This document shows, one piece after another, positions 1 to 13,525 of a stretch of DNA of 64,000 nucleotides. Numbering within the stretch: position 1 is the first letter of the stretch; every line of letters starts with the position of its first letter. This DNA is from Aurelia coerulea. Taxonomy: Eukaryota; Cnidaria; Scyphozoa; Semaeostomeae; Ulmaridae. The translations under genes were made by a program, and so were the position numbers. The DNA lies in NCBI GenBank assembly GCA_039566865.1, contig CM076956.1:12969511-13033510 (forward strand), read 5' to 3'. The notes beneath the pieces are model-generated. The model ran no database searches and had not been told where the DNA came from. It saw only the letters and a list, made by a program, of their open reading frames with translations.

Positions 1-770
1 TCTTTTCAAGGGGATGTTGACATTTGATTTCATATATTAGTGGCATTTGGTTGCTAATGCACAGAGAGGAGAGGGGACAGGAGGCCAAAATTTGGAAAGG
101 ACTGTTTAGTCAAAATGGTACCATTAACTTCTTGGCAAGACTAATTTTTAGACAAAAAGTACTAAAATGTGGCATTTTGTGGAAAGAATTGCTATAATTC
201 TCAAAAACACATGTGTCCAAAATTGGCAGAGAAACCCCTCTCCATGCATTAAAAAACCTTGCTCAACCTTGAAACACTACCAAAAGCAAGGAAACAATGG
301 AACCAAGTAAGAAACAATTGAAGACGATGGATATGGATATGGGTATGAATCTTCATTCTGAGTAAAATGTTAACATCAAGCTTTATTTACGTGCATTAAA
401 CCACTGTAGTTTGAGGCGTAGATTTCAAATTGATATGAGAAATGGCCCCAGAGACTCTTTCACTGTCAAAACTGGATTTTTTGTATTGTCTCCCATTTAG
501 GAGACTTAAAATGAATAATTTTCATAGATTTGTCTCCTCTGTTCAGGAGACGGTCATCTGTTCAGGAGACGGGTCTCCTATTCAGGGGAGTTTCTTTGGC
601 AGATTTGTGCAGATTCTATTGTTTTCCATAGGCTATTGTTACCACTAAGATTGCACAGAGAACACGTTCCCCACGCAAGGCAAAATTTTCACTCTGACCT
701 ATTTTTAGGCCAGTCGGAGGTATAATTAATTAGTAGAATAATACCTGATCTTAATCCGCTCTTCTTAACC
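1..770. other. No gene recognised
   Basis: Only a cluster of AGGAGAC/GTCTCCT words at 480-600 stands out. No conserved coding frame. Confidence 0.5.
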
Positions 771-2182
771 AGACTGATAAGTTTGCAAAGTGTGCATGGA
801 AGATGCATGCCTGTCTATTGTTTTAAAAACAATGGTTATATTGTTCTTCCTTTGTCATACTTGAAATTGCATGCGGGAGATTTATATTCATCGGGAAAAA
901 AGCCAAGAAAGACTGTCTTTGTAAATTTCTTTGTGAACCATTCTCGGTAAACAAAACAGAAAACTGCAAGTGATTAGTTATTCCCATTTTTTCATTTCAT
1001 TTTCCATTGTTTAACCACAGTAGCCTCGTCAGCCTGCAGAGACTGCTTTAAGAGTGGCAACTGTTTGTTGTAGGTCTACATGGCTCTAGTCGATGGAAAC
1101 TTGGAAGAGGACGTTTTTCGGATAGGGGGCTTCAAAGAAAAGTACTCAACGAATGGTAACACATCGCAATTCTTAAAATGAGGGTCCAACTCTCTGACGT
1201 CTTGAGAAAGCATCTCAGAGATTTTGGAGAGGACAAATAAATAAAACTGAAGTTTGGAAACAACTAAAGTCTGCATATTAAAGCCATACCTCTGATTATA
1301 CGCTTTTCTGATCCTGATTCTTCTCATAAGCCCTTGAAAGATGGGAAAGGCAAACGTGTAGGTAGGCGTCCATGAGGTGTTGAGGCAAGGGTTGGCAGTT
1401 TCTTTAATTTAGAGAAGTTTTGCTACCTTCTGTCCTAGACATGCACGTACACGTATTTTTTATGAGAAACGCAACTCTCAGATTGCTGGGAAAATATAAC
1501 TAAAGATACTATTTATTTTAATAAAGGAAATCCTTGCCACATTTCTTACTTTCTTTTCACTTCTTTCCTGTGTTATAATGCTCTGAAGGTACTTTAGTTA
1601 TGTTTAAATAGTGGAAATTTTATTTTGAAATATTTAGGATGGCACAGGAAGTATCCATGACGAAAGATTGCTATAGAACCTTTAAGAAATGCGTAAGAAA
1701 CTCCAGAAACTCCAAGTACACAAAATCTGACAATTTACTAGAAGAATAATTAAAAAAAGGAAGAAAATAGAAAGGATGAAATATGAAATGAATATGAAAT
1801 ATACGATAATTTACATGCGGGCCAAAAGCTTATAACTATAAATCTCTGAGAACTCCGTGATTTTCTTCAACAGCTCTAACAACTCTCCGAGATTTTCTCC
1901 AATATTTTCTCCGACATCTCCAATATTTTCTCCGACATCTCCGACAACTCTGATATTTTCTCCGACATCTCCGACAACTCCGATATTTTCTCCGACATCT
2001 CCGACATCTCCGACATCTCCGACGTCTCCGTGTTTTCGGCCTGGCCAAAGCAGTCTGGTGCGCGCGGAAGATCTTTCGCAGCAATTTCAAGTATAACAAA
2101 GAAAGGAAGAAAAATAGGGCATTGTTTTTAAAACAATAACCAGGTGTGCATCTTCCGTGTGCTCTTCGCAAACTTATCAGTC
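771..2182. mobile_element. 1.4-kb element with about 100-bp inverted terminal arms
   Basis: Arm 771-870 (AGACTGATAAGTTTGC.. TTGTTTTAAAAACAATG.. CATACTTGAAATTGC) is inverted at 2081-2182 (GCAATTTCAAGTATAAC.. CATTGTTTTTAAAACAAT.. GCAAACTTATCAGTCT). Inside are a CACGTATTTTT-ended segment (from 1448) and the minisatellite at 1880-2036. No transposase recognised. Confidence 0.7.
1880..2036. repeat. (CATCTCCGA)n minisatellite
   Basis: Short tandem units TCTCCGACA(T/A)CTCCGA interleaved with ATATTTTCTCCGACA. Related CATCTCCGACATCTCCGACT runs recur near 57030, in the right arm of the 56.3-57.06 kb inverted repeat. Confidence 0.8.
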
Positions 2183-3190
2183 TTGGCGCGCGCAGCACAG
2201 CATAAATAGCAGTCTGGGCTCTTGCTTAACGGCCCAAATGCCATTAATTACAAAAGACAAAGATTAAAAGTTGATGGCTCCTAAATCTTCTATCTTCTCA
2301 AAGGTGTACTGTATATATCGAGAGCTAACTTACTTACTAAAAACAAAAAGAAGAGGATCGAGGAGTTGACTTGAAGGAATGTATTGTATAATGATTCTAT
2401 ATATAAGTATTAGAATTGCTCCCACATGGCCATATATGTAGATGGCTCATCAGAAAACCATGATATATCAATCTTAATCAATATTGTTCTACGACATTGT
2501 ATATCTGAAAACATACCATCTTTTGTGCTTTGGTGCCTTGTGTGCTTCAATACTGTGCTTTTCCTGGTGATCTGGTATTCTCATTATTATTATTGGTAAA
2601 TTTCTCCTGACTGTCTGTCATTCACACAGCGATTTCAGACGATCAAATGCAGCACATGCCTTTTCCTTGTGACCTGTATATTCAACTATGATTAAACAAA
2701 AGTTCCAGAATCCAAAACAGTTTGTTTTGAGTCGATCAGAGCACCCTTTTCTCGATTATTACAGCGCGATGAGTCCGGCAGTATTTCAATAGCGATAACT
2801 ACGACCATATCATCAGTCTACTCTACTACTTCATGTAAATTATTTTCATTGGAAAACGGGGTAAACAACCGGCAAGTGTAATTTCCAAGGAAATTTTGCA
2901 TTTCACAGGATACAGGTCATCAAAAGTGCTATTGGCTCCAAGGTTTATCCAGGAAATATTTTTGTGAAGTTTTTGCACTCAAGGCCAGACTTTCATATTC
3001 TCATAAAAATACTGGGATCATCCAGGCATCATCAAATTTAGGGAAATAGTTTGAATTGAAGCAAATACTAACAAATATTTATGGAACCTTCTTTGCATAT
3101 TTCTATTCAATAAAAAATGTTAACCAATTCAATTCTACACTTTGACTGCTTGCATTGGTCATACCCTTGATGAATCATACACTTGACTTA
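2183..3190. other. No gene recognised
   Basis: AT-rich, unannotated. No frame with protein similarity and no clear repeat. Confidence 0.5.
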
Positions 3191-3569
3191 AGGCCTATCT
3201 ATATGAGCCTACTAAACGGGCTGGCCCACTAAGCGAGATCTATAGACAAATATAGAAAATTGAAATCTGTAGAAAAATTTGTTTTCGTTTATATATGGAG
3301 AAGCGAGCCGGCCCGGTAAGCGGGATCTCACTGGAGCACTACCGAGATATCGGTAGGCGGGATGAAAATTTTCCCATGTAAACACTCCAGCCCGGTTACA
3401 GAGACGAAAACGTCTTTACTCTCATGCGCTTCTAATTTTGACATTGGGCCCGCGTCAGTGTCCAATTTCTGTCTCGGTAGGCGGGCTGGGATTTCCCCAT
3501 GTAAGCAAACGGGTAAGATCAGCCCGTTAACTGAGCCAGGCCATTTACCGGGCTCATATAAACAGGCCC
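3191..3569. mobile_element. Harbinger-like MITE, TTA target duplication
   Basis: Left end AGGCCTATCTATATGAGCC and right end GGCTCATATAAACAGGCCC are inverted repeats. TTA flanks both ends. The interior has GCCCGGTAAGCGGG-type GC-rich inverted segments. 379 bp. Confidence 0.75.
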
Positions 3570-3572
3570 TTA

Positions 3573-5319
3573 CAATACTTTTGGAATTCTCTTTCGAATA
3601 TTTGTATCAAGGATCAAATCAACTTGACAGATTATCGTAGCATATTCTTCTGGGAGAGTGAGGACAAATTACGGCCTGAAACAGCACATTTTGAGCAACC
3701 ATTCCATTAAGTATCGGTACAACAGAACAGCTATATCCTGCCGTGCGACAGGATTGTGATTTCATATGAAAATTCAGGAGCGGGCAAGGACTGTAAAATA
3801 TTTGACCCCATGTTTGTCCAAAGAAATTGGAAAAAATAACCGGTGATTTTATCACACAGTACGACTTTCCCGCCCAAAACAACCAGTTTTTTGGACAAGG
3901 TGAAATTTGAACATCAATCTTCCAATTCCATCAGTTTGTCACAAAAATCAAGTTTTCTACCCTCCCATCTCATCAGAATCATAAAGTTTACCTGTAAGCT
4001 GGTCCATCAAATTTAAGCACAAAGGACCAGTATCTCCAATCTTGGGACAAGCGGTTTTACCTTTTGTCCGCCAAATTTCCGAAAAAGACCAGGATTTCAA
4101 GTTTTTTCACCAAAGCGGTCCTCACGGAGGTCCTACCTTTGTCCGGCAACCAGTTTTGGGACACTTGTACTTTCATGGCTACAATTACCACTTGCTTTCG
4201 ATGTCGAAACTACCGGTTTTTGGAACAAACATCTTCAGTGATACGTCATGTTAAAATTGTCCTTCAAATTGAAGAAACGTAGCAGCGGAAATTTGCCATC
4301 AAAAACAACCAGTTTTTGGGACAAAGGTTGTGCAAATTTTTTTCTTGAACTACCGGTTTTCGGACAAGGTAGGACCATGTTCCCAGTGTGACATGCCCGA
4401 CCTTGAAAATTCGAGTGCCATAGTGATAAAGTGATTCTTGAACAATGAGTCTCAATCGAATATGACACAACATCAAGTAGCTCGTATCAAACAAATTCAA
4501 AGCAAGTATGTCTGAAATAAAGTTTGCCATTGCCACAAATGCACACAAAAGAAAGCTTGATGATCGCTAGCTAATTTAATCAAATTTTGACGAGTTCTCA
4601 AAGAGATTGCTTTTTTGGGTCACCCCGAAGATATTCTAGCCTATCACATATCAGTATTTCCACATGACATTGATCAAATTACCTCGCCACGTGTCCTGAC
4701 CAATTGCCTTTTGCAGGGCTACTTTTATTTAAAGGCTTATGTTTAGACTCCCTTTGAATTGAAGAGCCATAGCTAAATGCCCTTTGCGACGCTAAAGTCG
4801 ACTTTCGGATGAAACACCAACCGATGAAATGAAACTTGTTCCTGTCCAAAGTTCTATTTGATTTGCTTGTCATCCGGTGCGCAAGGAATCATGCATGGCT
4901 AGCAATGATTCACCTAAAAAGCATGCTAAACATGGCTTTTTACTGACTAAGACAGGCCAGCAGTTGGTTCTTCAAAGGATTAAATATTGTTTTCATCAGT
5001 CTTCTGTGAGAGATTTGACTATCAATGGCTTTAATGAGATGAAGCGGTTGCGGTCAACAGATAATGTGCAATATGTCAACCATCTTGACTTGTTTATCGC
5101 ATTACAATCGCCAGTTGTTCATTTCATGTTGAGCTCATTTCTTTGCAAACGCAACCGTTTTAGATTCCCATCACAATAGCTTTCATTTTAGCTCATACGA
5201 TGCCTGAAATATGGAATTAATCAAAATTAGAGGTTACTCTTTTAGCACAGCTTTCTTTAGCATAGCTGGATGCCTCAGATGTTGTTGCTAGTATATGCTT
5301 TGAATCTCTAAGAAATATA
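3573..5319. other. No gene; short interspersed ACCGGTTTTnGGACAA repeats
   Basis: Between 3820 and 4380, variants of ACCAGTTTTTTGGACAAGG or ACCGGTTTTCGGACAAGGT occur about six times in both orientations. The rest, including a 100-codon frame near 4877-5179, shows nothing recognisable. Confidence 0.45.
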
Positions 5320-5914
5320 CCGGGTGAGCCAGAAAAACTCATAGCACCACGAGTACTTCATGGATTGGAATAAATCAAGTTTTGTTTGATAGCCGATAGA
5401 TTCAGGTATTTTTGTAATTTTTCTCACGTTTTTATGAGCACTTGAAATATAGGTAATATTCGACTGTACGGAAATTGCATGGCTGCGAAATGCATCTCCT
5501 GACAAGGGCCAAAAAACACTCCACTTCTTTCTTATTTCAAAAACGTGCCCCCAATGCCCCCCCGGTTCCTACTTCTCTGCACAGAACGTAAGAAAAGATA
5601 ATTTTTCACAGGTGAGAGATGTCGTCTGTCTGTACATTCATTACTATAGGATTGAAAAATTTCAAGATTTATTTGAAAATCTATTTCTTATGATAACTCC
5701 TGAAATGCCCTTCCATATTGGTGTGTGTGAGGAGATCCCTTATGATTGGATCGAGTGTTTAGGCCTTTTCCAGGCATTTGCACCCAAGGAACTTTTGTAA
5801 AGTTGAATTTACCTATATTTTCAGTGCTCGTAAAACAAGAGTAAAATTACAAAATACTTCGATCAGTTGACTTTTAATCAGTATTTGAATCATTCAAATC
5901 CACTAAGTACCCTT
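5320..5914. mobile_element. Truncated copy of the CCGGGTGAGCC MITE
   Basis: Opens TA-CCGGGTGAGCCAGAAAAAC and follows the family (GTACTTCATGGATTGGAAT, TTGAATTTACCTATATTT) to about 5914, but lacks the right terminal repeat. Further single ends lie at 32444 and 58810. Confidence 0.7.
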
Positions 5915-6758
5915 GGAACAAGGGCAGATTTTGTAACACAAAAGCATCAGTTGCTTTTGATTGACACCTCAATTCAATTCAAAGCGATTAGCGACTGCAG
6001 ACAAAGGAGATTCTCTCAACCAGTAATTCAAAACAAACAAAGATCGCAAAAGTTGCGCTGATACCAGTAGGGCAAACTCTAGTCTTGAGATGGTTTTTAA
6101 GAGAAGTTAAGTGCTACTAACGAATAAAGAAAGGCCAATTTAAAGTTTTGTTTGGCGGATTTTGTTTATTTGATTCCGAAGCCGAGCAGAAGGCATTGTA
6201 ATTCTCGCATATTTAGGGCTCAAATGAAACAATTACTACTCAGCTCCTGAATGATGAAGGAAACTAGGTAACAACTGCTCTTTGAGCACAATTTTCTACT
6301 CCCACGACACTTGCGAAAAGATTTCCTTTGTTCCTGACGGTAAGATGAAGCTGTTTTTATCATGACATTGCATCATAAAAGCCTTGTACAGCGAATGTTT
6401 TTTGCAGATAGCAGTTTCGTCCAAGAAATATGTTCATTCAAAATTGAACACGCTGAGATAAAGAACTTGCTTTCAGGTATCTTCGGCTTCATAAGATGGC
6501 AAGATAATATGAATAAAGTGTATGTTCAGATGCAACAGTGTTTTCCTTTTGCAATATTAATGCCACACGATACTTGAGATAACATTAGATAGACATAATT
6601 TTCAAATGTTGTTCGTTTTTTTTCGTTGGAAATCTCCTAAAGTGTAAAAATATGCAGGCAAATCTAAAAAATCGAGATAAGCTCCCCACGATCTGACTGT
6701 TCTCAGCTGCTGATTTGCTGAAGAGCCAGAGTAGAATTTTCGTTCAAACAATCAACAG
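5915..6758. other. Half copy of the 13.5-14.1 kb foldback MITE, then nothing recognised
   Basis: 5920-6060 matches one arm of 13526-14127 (GATTGACACC, GCGATTAGCGACTGCAGACA, CTCAACCAGTAATTCAAAAC). 6060-6758 shows no feature. Confidence 0.55.
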
Positions 6759-7383
6759 CCGGTACACTCATTATTTCTTGTAAAGACTAGCATAAGTGTA
6801 CGGATTTGGCTGACTGCAGCTATGCGAATTTGCTTTAATCAATGGCTAGTCACTCTCAAAATGTTCCTCGATAGTTAACTTGAACATAGATACCTCGTTT
6901 GTTGGTATTGGTGCTTTGAGAGAGAAAATATCAATCTTGAAAGCTCAAATTTGCCTACGCGTGCAAACCAGAGCTTTGGCCTTTTGGCCTAAGCAAATTC
7001 CAGAAGCACATCGAAATTAAGAACTGAAATTAATGAAAAATTAAGAAACTGCCCAATGGGTGACCAGGGGGTAACTTCTAGACAACAAAATAACTCAAGA
7101 TCTAATATTGCTCAAATTTGATCAAGGCTATTGTTGATTTATACGCTGTGTCCTAAGAATTTGCTCAGGCCAAAAGGCTAAAGCTCTGGTTGGTAGGAAG
7201 AGGCAAATTTAAGCTTTCGAGATTAACATGTCTGCTCTCAAAGCACAAATGCCAACAAACCAGGTTTCTATGTTCAATATAACTATCGAGGAACATTTTT
7301 AGAGTGATTAGAAATTGATTGAAGCTAAATTCACATCGCTGGAGTCAACCAAATCCGTATACATTTTTTTGGGACACCCGGCA
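6759..7383. mobile_element. Foldback element ending in CCGGTACAC / GGGACACCCGG
   Basis: Left arm (GTACGGATTTGGCTGACT, GTTCCTCGATAGTTAACTTG, CAGAGCTTTGGCCTTTTGGC) is repeated inverted at 7150-7361. The spacer is about 120 bp. No coding capacity. Confidence 0.7.
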
Positions 7384-7467
7384 TACTAACCGCAATTTGC
7401 ATTAAAGGCGCATGTTCTAACTAACAAAAAGGGCTCCACAAAAATTAATTTTCATAACTTTGAGCCT

Positions 7468-7863
7468 CACGGGGGGGGGGGGGGTTCTTGGCCAAATTTT
7501 GGGTAGGGGTCTGCCGCTAGCATCTTCAAAAGGGTGCCGTTGGCTAGACTAATTATTACGAAAATGGTACCCTTGGCTAGACCAATTTGACCATTGTTTA
7601 ACCAATTTTTACGAAAATGGTACCCTTGGCTAGACCAATTTTGACCATTTTCTCGACCAATATTGTGAAATTTGTGGCAAATATGATGTCATGACCGTTC
7701 GCTAGACCAATATTGTCAAAAATGATACCCTTGGCTAGACCGTTGCAGGCCAAAATTGCAAAAAAGGATACCCTTGGCTAGACTAGAAGTCCGAAAAAGT
7801 ATACCCTTGCTCGCGGCACATCCCCAGGTACCTTTACTATGGAAGAACCCCCCCCCCCCCGTG
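7468..7863. mobile_element. Poly-G-tipped hAT-like MITE, copy A
   Basis: Termini CACG(G)n TTCTTGG and GGAAGAA(C)nGTG are inverted repeats containing a G run of about 14 and a C run of about 13. TTGAGCCT flanks both sides (7460-7467 and 7864-7871): a perfect 8-bp duplication typical of hAT transposition. The interior is a degenerate direct repeat of GGTACCCTTGGCTAGACCAA. No transposase. Confidence 0.85.
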
Positions 7864-7871
7864 TTGAGCCT

Positions 7872-8717
7872 ATTGCTGAAGATTGTCTGAACTGTAGTGT
7901 ATTTGAATAATCGCCCTTTTCACCTTGCGTTAACAATTGAAAATTTTGACTGAGCATGCGATAGAAATGTGTGGTCACGAAAGATTGCAAAGAAAATTGT
8001 CTAATTATGGTGGTAATAAAAGTAATGATGCGTGACTCTTACATAATCTCATTAAAACACTCTTGCAAGACAGTTGCAAAAGGATCTACCTAAATATCTT
8101 TACAAAACGGAGAAGAGAACATCAATGACAATTTTTTCCAAAGTGATTGAATCCTGAAGCGCAGATGTAAATTAGTGTTGATCTGCTATTGTCATTTTTG
8201 AATTTTCTTAACTCTGAAAGACTGCGTAAAACTAACTAATTTGAAATACAGTTCGAGACAAAACATTACGTCTTTGAAATGTAATTACGATGTAAATGAA
8301 CGATAACAGTGCTCAACTGCGCAATAAACAAACAGTTTCTTTAATCAAGATAGATTTTTCATCAATTTCGCGAAATAAGTAGTTTATGATTCTCAAGGTT
8401 TTTTAAAGATAAACGCAATAATATTTATGACATGCATAGAATTTCATTTCATTGCGTGTCGTTTCAACTTCTGTAAATAATGAATATGGGATTGTAATAA
8501 CTAACATCTTTTAAAACTCTTTTGGGGAAAATTATGTCGTCCGACATCTTAGAACTGGTCTGCCAAGTGATATCATCGAATTGACGCGACAAAGCTTCTA
8601 TCACAATATTTGTACATTCGAGAATTCGCCAATTTTTAACGAATGTAGCAACATATGGCTCCACTCCACTCCATCAAGATTCTTTTGCAGAATAGCTAAA
8701 AGATATTGCGATGTAAT
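7872..8717. other. No gene recognised
   Basis: AT-rich. No coding similarity or strong repeat seen. Confidence 0.5.
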
Positions 8718-9103
8718 ACACGTATTTTTTTTTCTATAAGAAACTAAGAATTTGGCCCAGTACTGGAAGTTTCTTGAAATTATCAGATTTTAAGTACTCG
8801 GAGTTTCTTACGAGTTTCTTACAGGTTCCATAACAATCTTCATATTCACTACCTGTTCCCCTCGTGAACATCGCAAAACAAGGTTTTCAAGCCTTTCCAA
8901 TGTTTAGACATTACTCAAGTACCTTACAAGTAATATGATGTAGGAAATAAGTGAAAGTAAAGTAAAAATGTGTCAAGGATTTCCTTTATGAAAGATAAAT
9001 AGTTTCTTAACTTATATTTTGCCAGTACTGGAGTTTCTTAATTTTTGGGCGATCTGAGAGTTCAGTTTCTTATAGGAAGTTTCTTATAAAAAAATACGTG
9101 TAA
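8718..9103. mobile_element. MITE with TACACGTATTTTTT..TATAAGAAACT ends
   Basis: ACACGTATTTTT plus TATAAGAAACT at the left and AGTTTCTTATAAAAAAATAC then GTGT at the right are inverted repeats. GAAACT-containing repeats occur throughout. Single-ended relatives appear near 1448, 10127 and 15923. Confidence 0.65.
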
Positions 9104-10385
9104 CACCTGACTGTGTCACATGACTATGTCATATTACAGGAAAAAGTGTAGACTAATTTATTTATCGTGATGCTGAACTGGCAAGAGCCTAGTTGGTTTT
9201 CCTTGTGCTTATCTAACGATATTTACAGCATCATAGAACGCTACAGATATATTCTCTTTACATCAATCACGGCTAGGAACCTTTTCCCGACTTATAACAT
9301 CAAAAGTGACAGAATCTTTTTGATCAAAACTATTAAAATCCTATCTCAAAATTAAGACAATTCCTCCGTACAACTTTGAGCAAAGCGTAGTTTCATTTTG
9401 AGTCTTGTATAAAGAGCAATCAATTTGCAAACATGACCAAATAATGCCTTGCCTAAATGTTTCCCTTACTAAAGTTGCGCCCAATTCATTCAGTTACCGT
9501 ATAAAACAACGGGCTCAGCTCGAAACGTCCTGTTTTGATCATACTCTGTTCAGAGTACAATTTATTCTATTTTAAATGTTTATATTAACAGAGTAGAGAC
9601 ATTGTACAACACGCCTACAAAAAGATTGTATGACCATAGTTCGTGCATTCACCTCATCGTTCACGCTCCGGTGCACAAGCGAGCAACAAGCAGGAAAGGT
9701 GGTTCAGAAAATTTCTTTAGACAAAGGCAATCAAATTTCTTTGCAAAGGGAAGTAAAAGCAGCCTTGCGCCCTCAGCAATAGCTCTCAGCAATAGCTATA
9801 TCTCTATAGCTGTCTTTAAGGGCTATTAGCCATCAGGATATGCAAAAGCATTAGATGAGCTTTACCATTAAATTGATCATTTTGTATTGCCTTGTTTTTA
9901 TTAAGTTGTGCAGATGTAAGTGCAAATCATTCGTTTATGATAATTACATAAGCTTGTTAATGTCCGTTTCAACAATGAAAACGTCTGAAGATGACATTTT
10001 TCATGTTCTAGTGATGTAAAATCGTTCATTTCCTTCAATTTCAAGCGAAAAGATGAGTCAAAGTATATAATCAATTTAGTGTGGCTAATTTTTACTGTTG
10101 AAGTCAAATAGGGTTTGGATACGCGTGTATTTTTCATAAGCTACGGCTTATAAGAAACTCAACTCTCACATCGCCAAAAGTTAAGAAAATCCACTGCTGG
10201 GAAAATATACAAACTACGTATTTAAATAAGGGAAATCTAAAATTTGTCCGAAAGTTTCACCGTCCAACACCTATTGATGTTAGGGTACCTAACTTAAAGA
10301 ATCATATTCCTATATTTATGGCGTTAATGAGAAAAATACGTGGATTTTGGTCAAAGTTTGCCATAAGCAATCCAAAGCCTTCATT
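9104..10385. other. No gene recognised
   Basis: Contains a diverged CGTATTTTTCAT..TATAAGAAACTC MITE end near 10127 and otherwise nothing supported. Confidence 0.5.
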
Positions 10386-11527
10386 GATAATAACATCATC
10401 ATCATATTATTATTTAAAGTTGATATGTACACAGTTACTAAAAACTAATTTAAATCAACTATTTACAACATAACAAAACTATTTACAAATTAAACATTTA
10501 CATCTTTTGCCATCCCATTCTTTGATCCCCCTTTTAAAACTTCTCAAGTTATCAGCTCTCTTTAGTTCATCATCTAATATGAAGGGTTAAGATGGTTCAT
10601 GGTCTTATAAATTTCTATCATAAGACTTTGCAGATTCTTCTGGTGAACTGTAACGCTTTCAGCCCTGGCTAAAAGTTGGTCAAATGATGAGTCATAATCT
10701 CCGTACAAAACCCTCAAGGCACGTTTATTTGTCCTATTTATATCTTTGTTAGCAGTTTTGCTACAAAATAGCCATATCAAGGGACAATATGAAAAGTTTG
10801 ACATGACAATTGATGTTAGTAGCATTTTAGCTTTCTCTTCATCGAGGAATGGTCTTATTCTTGAGAACGCACATAATTTTTGGTTTATTTTTCGACATAA
10901 CTCCTTGACGTGGGCGTCAAATGTTAAAGAGTTGTCGATTTGTACGCCGAGGAGCTTTACCTGCTCGCTCTGCTTTATTTGTTGTCCACCGATGCTGAGG
11001 CAAAACGAGTTGTCACTCTTGAGACCTAAAAACATCATTTGAAATTTCGCTGGATTGGCACACATTCCATTATTTTTAAACCAATCTCGGAGCTTTTTTA
11101 AATCGTCCTCTAATTTTATTATGTCAGCATCTACAGATGTGTCACATGCATAAATTGTTGTATCGTCAGCAAAATTGCATATCTCAGATTCCAAATCTGT
11201 GAAGAACAGATCGTTTATGAAGATATTGAAAAGCAGAGGTCCAAGTACAGACCCTTGTGGAACGCCTGTGGAAATGCTTTGAAAAGTGCTGTATGCTGAG
11301 CCTACTTTCACTCTCTGCTTTCGATTAGTTAGGTAACTGTATACCAACTTCAAAGCACTAGTCTCAAATCCGTAAGCCTCTAACTTCGCTATGAGTAGAT
11401 CATGGGGTATGCAATCATATGCTTTGGACAAATCCATCAGGATAGTACCAACAATGCCTTTGGTATAAAGGTAAGCAGAAATGCTTTTCAAGAATCGAAG
11501 TTCCCCAAGAGTCGGTGTTGGGGCCAC
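10386..11527 (-). mobile_element. 5'-truncated non-LTR retrotransposon (Jockey/CR1-like reverse transcriptase relic)
   Basis: A 317-codon minus-strand frame (11527-10574) holds reverse transcriptase blocks in order: GTILMDLSKAYDCIPHDLL (finger/palm), GVPQGSVLGPLLFNIFINDL, the catalytic FADD box (NFADDTTIYA), then KLLGVQIDNSLTFDAHV and the thumb. The frame breaks near 10574: a shift would continue with a PFILDDEL-like tail to about 10490. A TAATAATA/TGATGATG microsatellite at about 10386-10420 looks like the LINE 3' end. Endonuclease and the N-terminal RT part are missing, so this is a dead 5'-truncated copy. RT placement in the Jockey/CR1 group is by motif style only. Confidence 0.85.
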
Positions 11528-13525
11528 TATTGCTCAATACATCGACGAATTTAAAAACTGGCACGGGCCAAGTTGAAAACATGGTGTATTGTATTTGATA
11601 ACTTTGACCGGGCCATTTCATTGTGTAGCTAAGGAAACAATGGGTGTGCATGCCTTTCATTTGCCTATCTATAGCAGCTTGAGATAGCTACGTCAAATCT
11701 CTTGTAAGTACAGTTTTCGGCAAAAATTTAAAAGAAATTGTTCTACAGACATGTTTCGTCAAAGGAGATCCTCAGAAAAGAAGTGCCTTACTTTTGGTTG
11801 ATTGTAAGTTAAAAGACTGCATCTTTCTGTGTCAAATGAAATTCTTCAATACGCCATTAATCAGAAAAGTCTTCGGGCAACAGATGCGTTAAATAATTGT
11901 CCCTCTAACGTCAATCGACCATGGCTGTTTTACCAGAGGCATTTTATACAATCCAGCCATATTTGCACACGGTTTGTTTGACAAAGCTAAAATCCTTTAG
12001 GCAGGGTGTTATGTTTTGCAATGAATGAATTAAAGAAAGGAAACAGTCAAATCAAGCAGCTGGTTTTGAATCTACGAATACACGACAAGATTCGGAAATT
12101 AGGCCTAATTTAGACAAGAATAGAGTTTGTAAACCCTTCACAATTTCAACGCAATATCGTGCAGCTATCGAAAAGCTGGTTGCTTGCTCCTTGCTAAATA
12201 AAGGCTTAGAACAAATAGCATATTGCTAGCAGTAAAAGCTCAACACGGTAGGATTCCAAAAGCACAAGTTTATTTTGAAATAAACCAATCAATTTCATTC
12301 AATAATTTCGCAGCTGGGCTAAATTTTGATGTGTAATCTAACTTCGAAATGAACTTCTATTAGCGGCTGTGCCAACTGCTGGGAAATATATTGAGTAACA
12401 CTTTTGTTGTCAAATTAGATTGAATTGTATTTCCTTCAGTTCTACCTGCAACCGAAGGTAGTTTTAAAAATAGCCTTAAATAACGGACTCATCATATTAA
12501 ACCCATAAACGCAACAAAAACACCGAAATCAGTAGAAAGAAGACTATTAACTCCTGTAAAAGAAATAATAACCAAAATAAGCCTGTAACAAGAGAAAACC
12601 TATTAAATCCTGCAAGACAAAACCGAATTAACCTTAAAACCTGAAAGGAAAGAAACAAGTTAATAACTCACCAGTAACTGCTGAAAAGATAGACGTGGAA
12701 ATCACCAAATACTAGTTTCGTCGCAGTCTCATCAGTTTGGTTCGTGCGAAGAACAAATTACCAATAAAACAGGCCACTTTTATAGCAGCCGAACAAAACA
12801 AAACCGACACGCCATTAGCACCTCTAAGCCAAGGTAGTTTTAGCACACTGAGAAGCTAAGCATATCGAGCAGTTTCCCGGTCCTTCCTCAAGATGTGACC
12901 ACACCTCAACTCTCCTCACTCTTCGTAGCAGGTTTGACAGGGCAGCGACTCTTCAAACCTTCAACCTTCAGATTGCGGTAGTCGATCATGCTACAACTGA
13001 GCCATCCCCGGATTACATTTTAGTACAAAAAGTGAGATAAATGATTGAATCCATTGAATACAAATTCGCGGCCCAATGAACCCTTGTCTCACGAGATATG
13101 ACTTATTCATGGTTTCTTTGGGGGTCCGTTATGTGGAGAGATCACTGCAGATCGGTTCTTCTATTCGTGTAGTTCCTTGTTAGTTTATTTTTTTGTATTT
13201 GAATTATTATTCTTAGTATTAGTCCCGTATTAGTGTTTGTATTAGTATTTAGGTTAAGTGTAATAGCTGCAGGGTTGCAATGTATTTTCATGCTCCTTGC
13301 GCTATCGTCTCGTAATGTTAATGCTTGTTAGTAGATTGTAAATTTTAGGAGAATTCATATAAAAAAAAGATAAATGAACCTGGCTCCTCCTTCCTTTTTT
13401 GGAGGTTTCTTTTGTGCTTTAAGGGTCTCCAATGAGAGCTTCAAATATTCAAATGTAATTGCAACCATAATTATCGCAGTTTCCCCTCGAACGAACTGCC
13501 TGCAAGCAGTTTTGGTAGGTATTGC
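11528..13525. other. No gene recognised
   Basis: Unannotated AT-rich sequence upstream of the truncated LINE. Short frames have no recognisable domain. Confidence 0.5.

Noticed and set aside
1836..2198. 120-codon Arg/Cys-rich minus-strand frame
   Set aside because: Produced by the (CATCTCCGA)n minisatellite, not a protamine-like gene.
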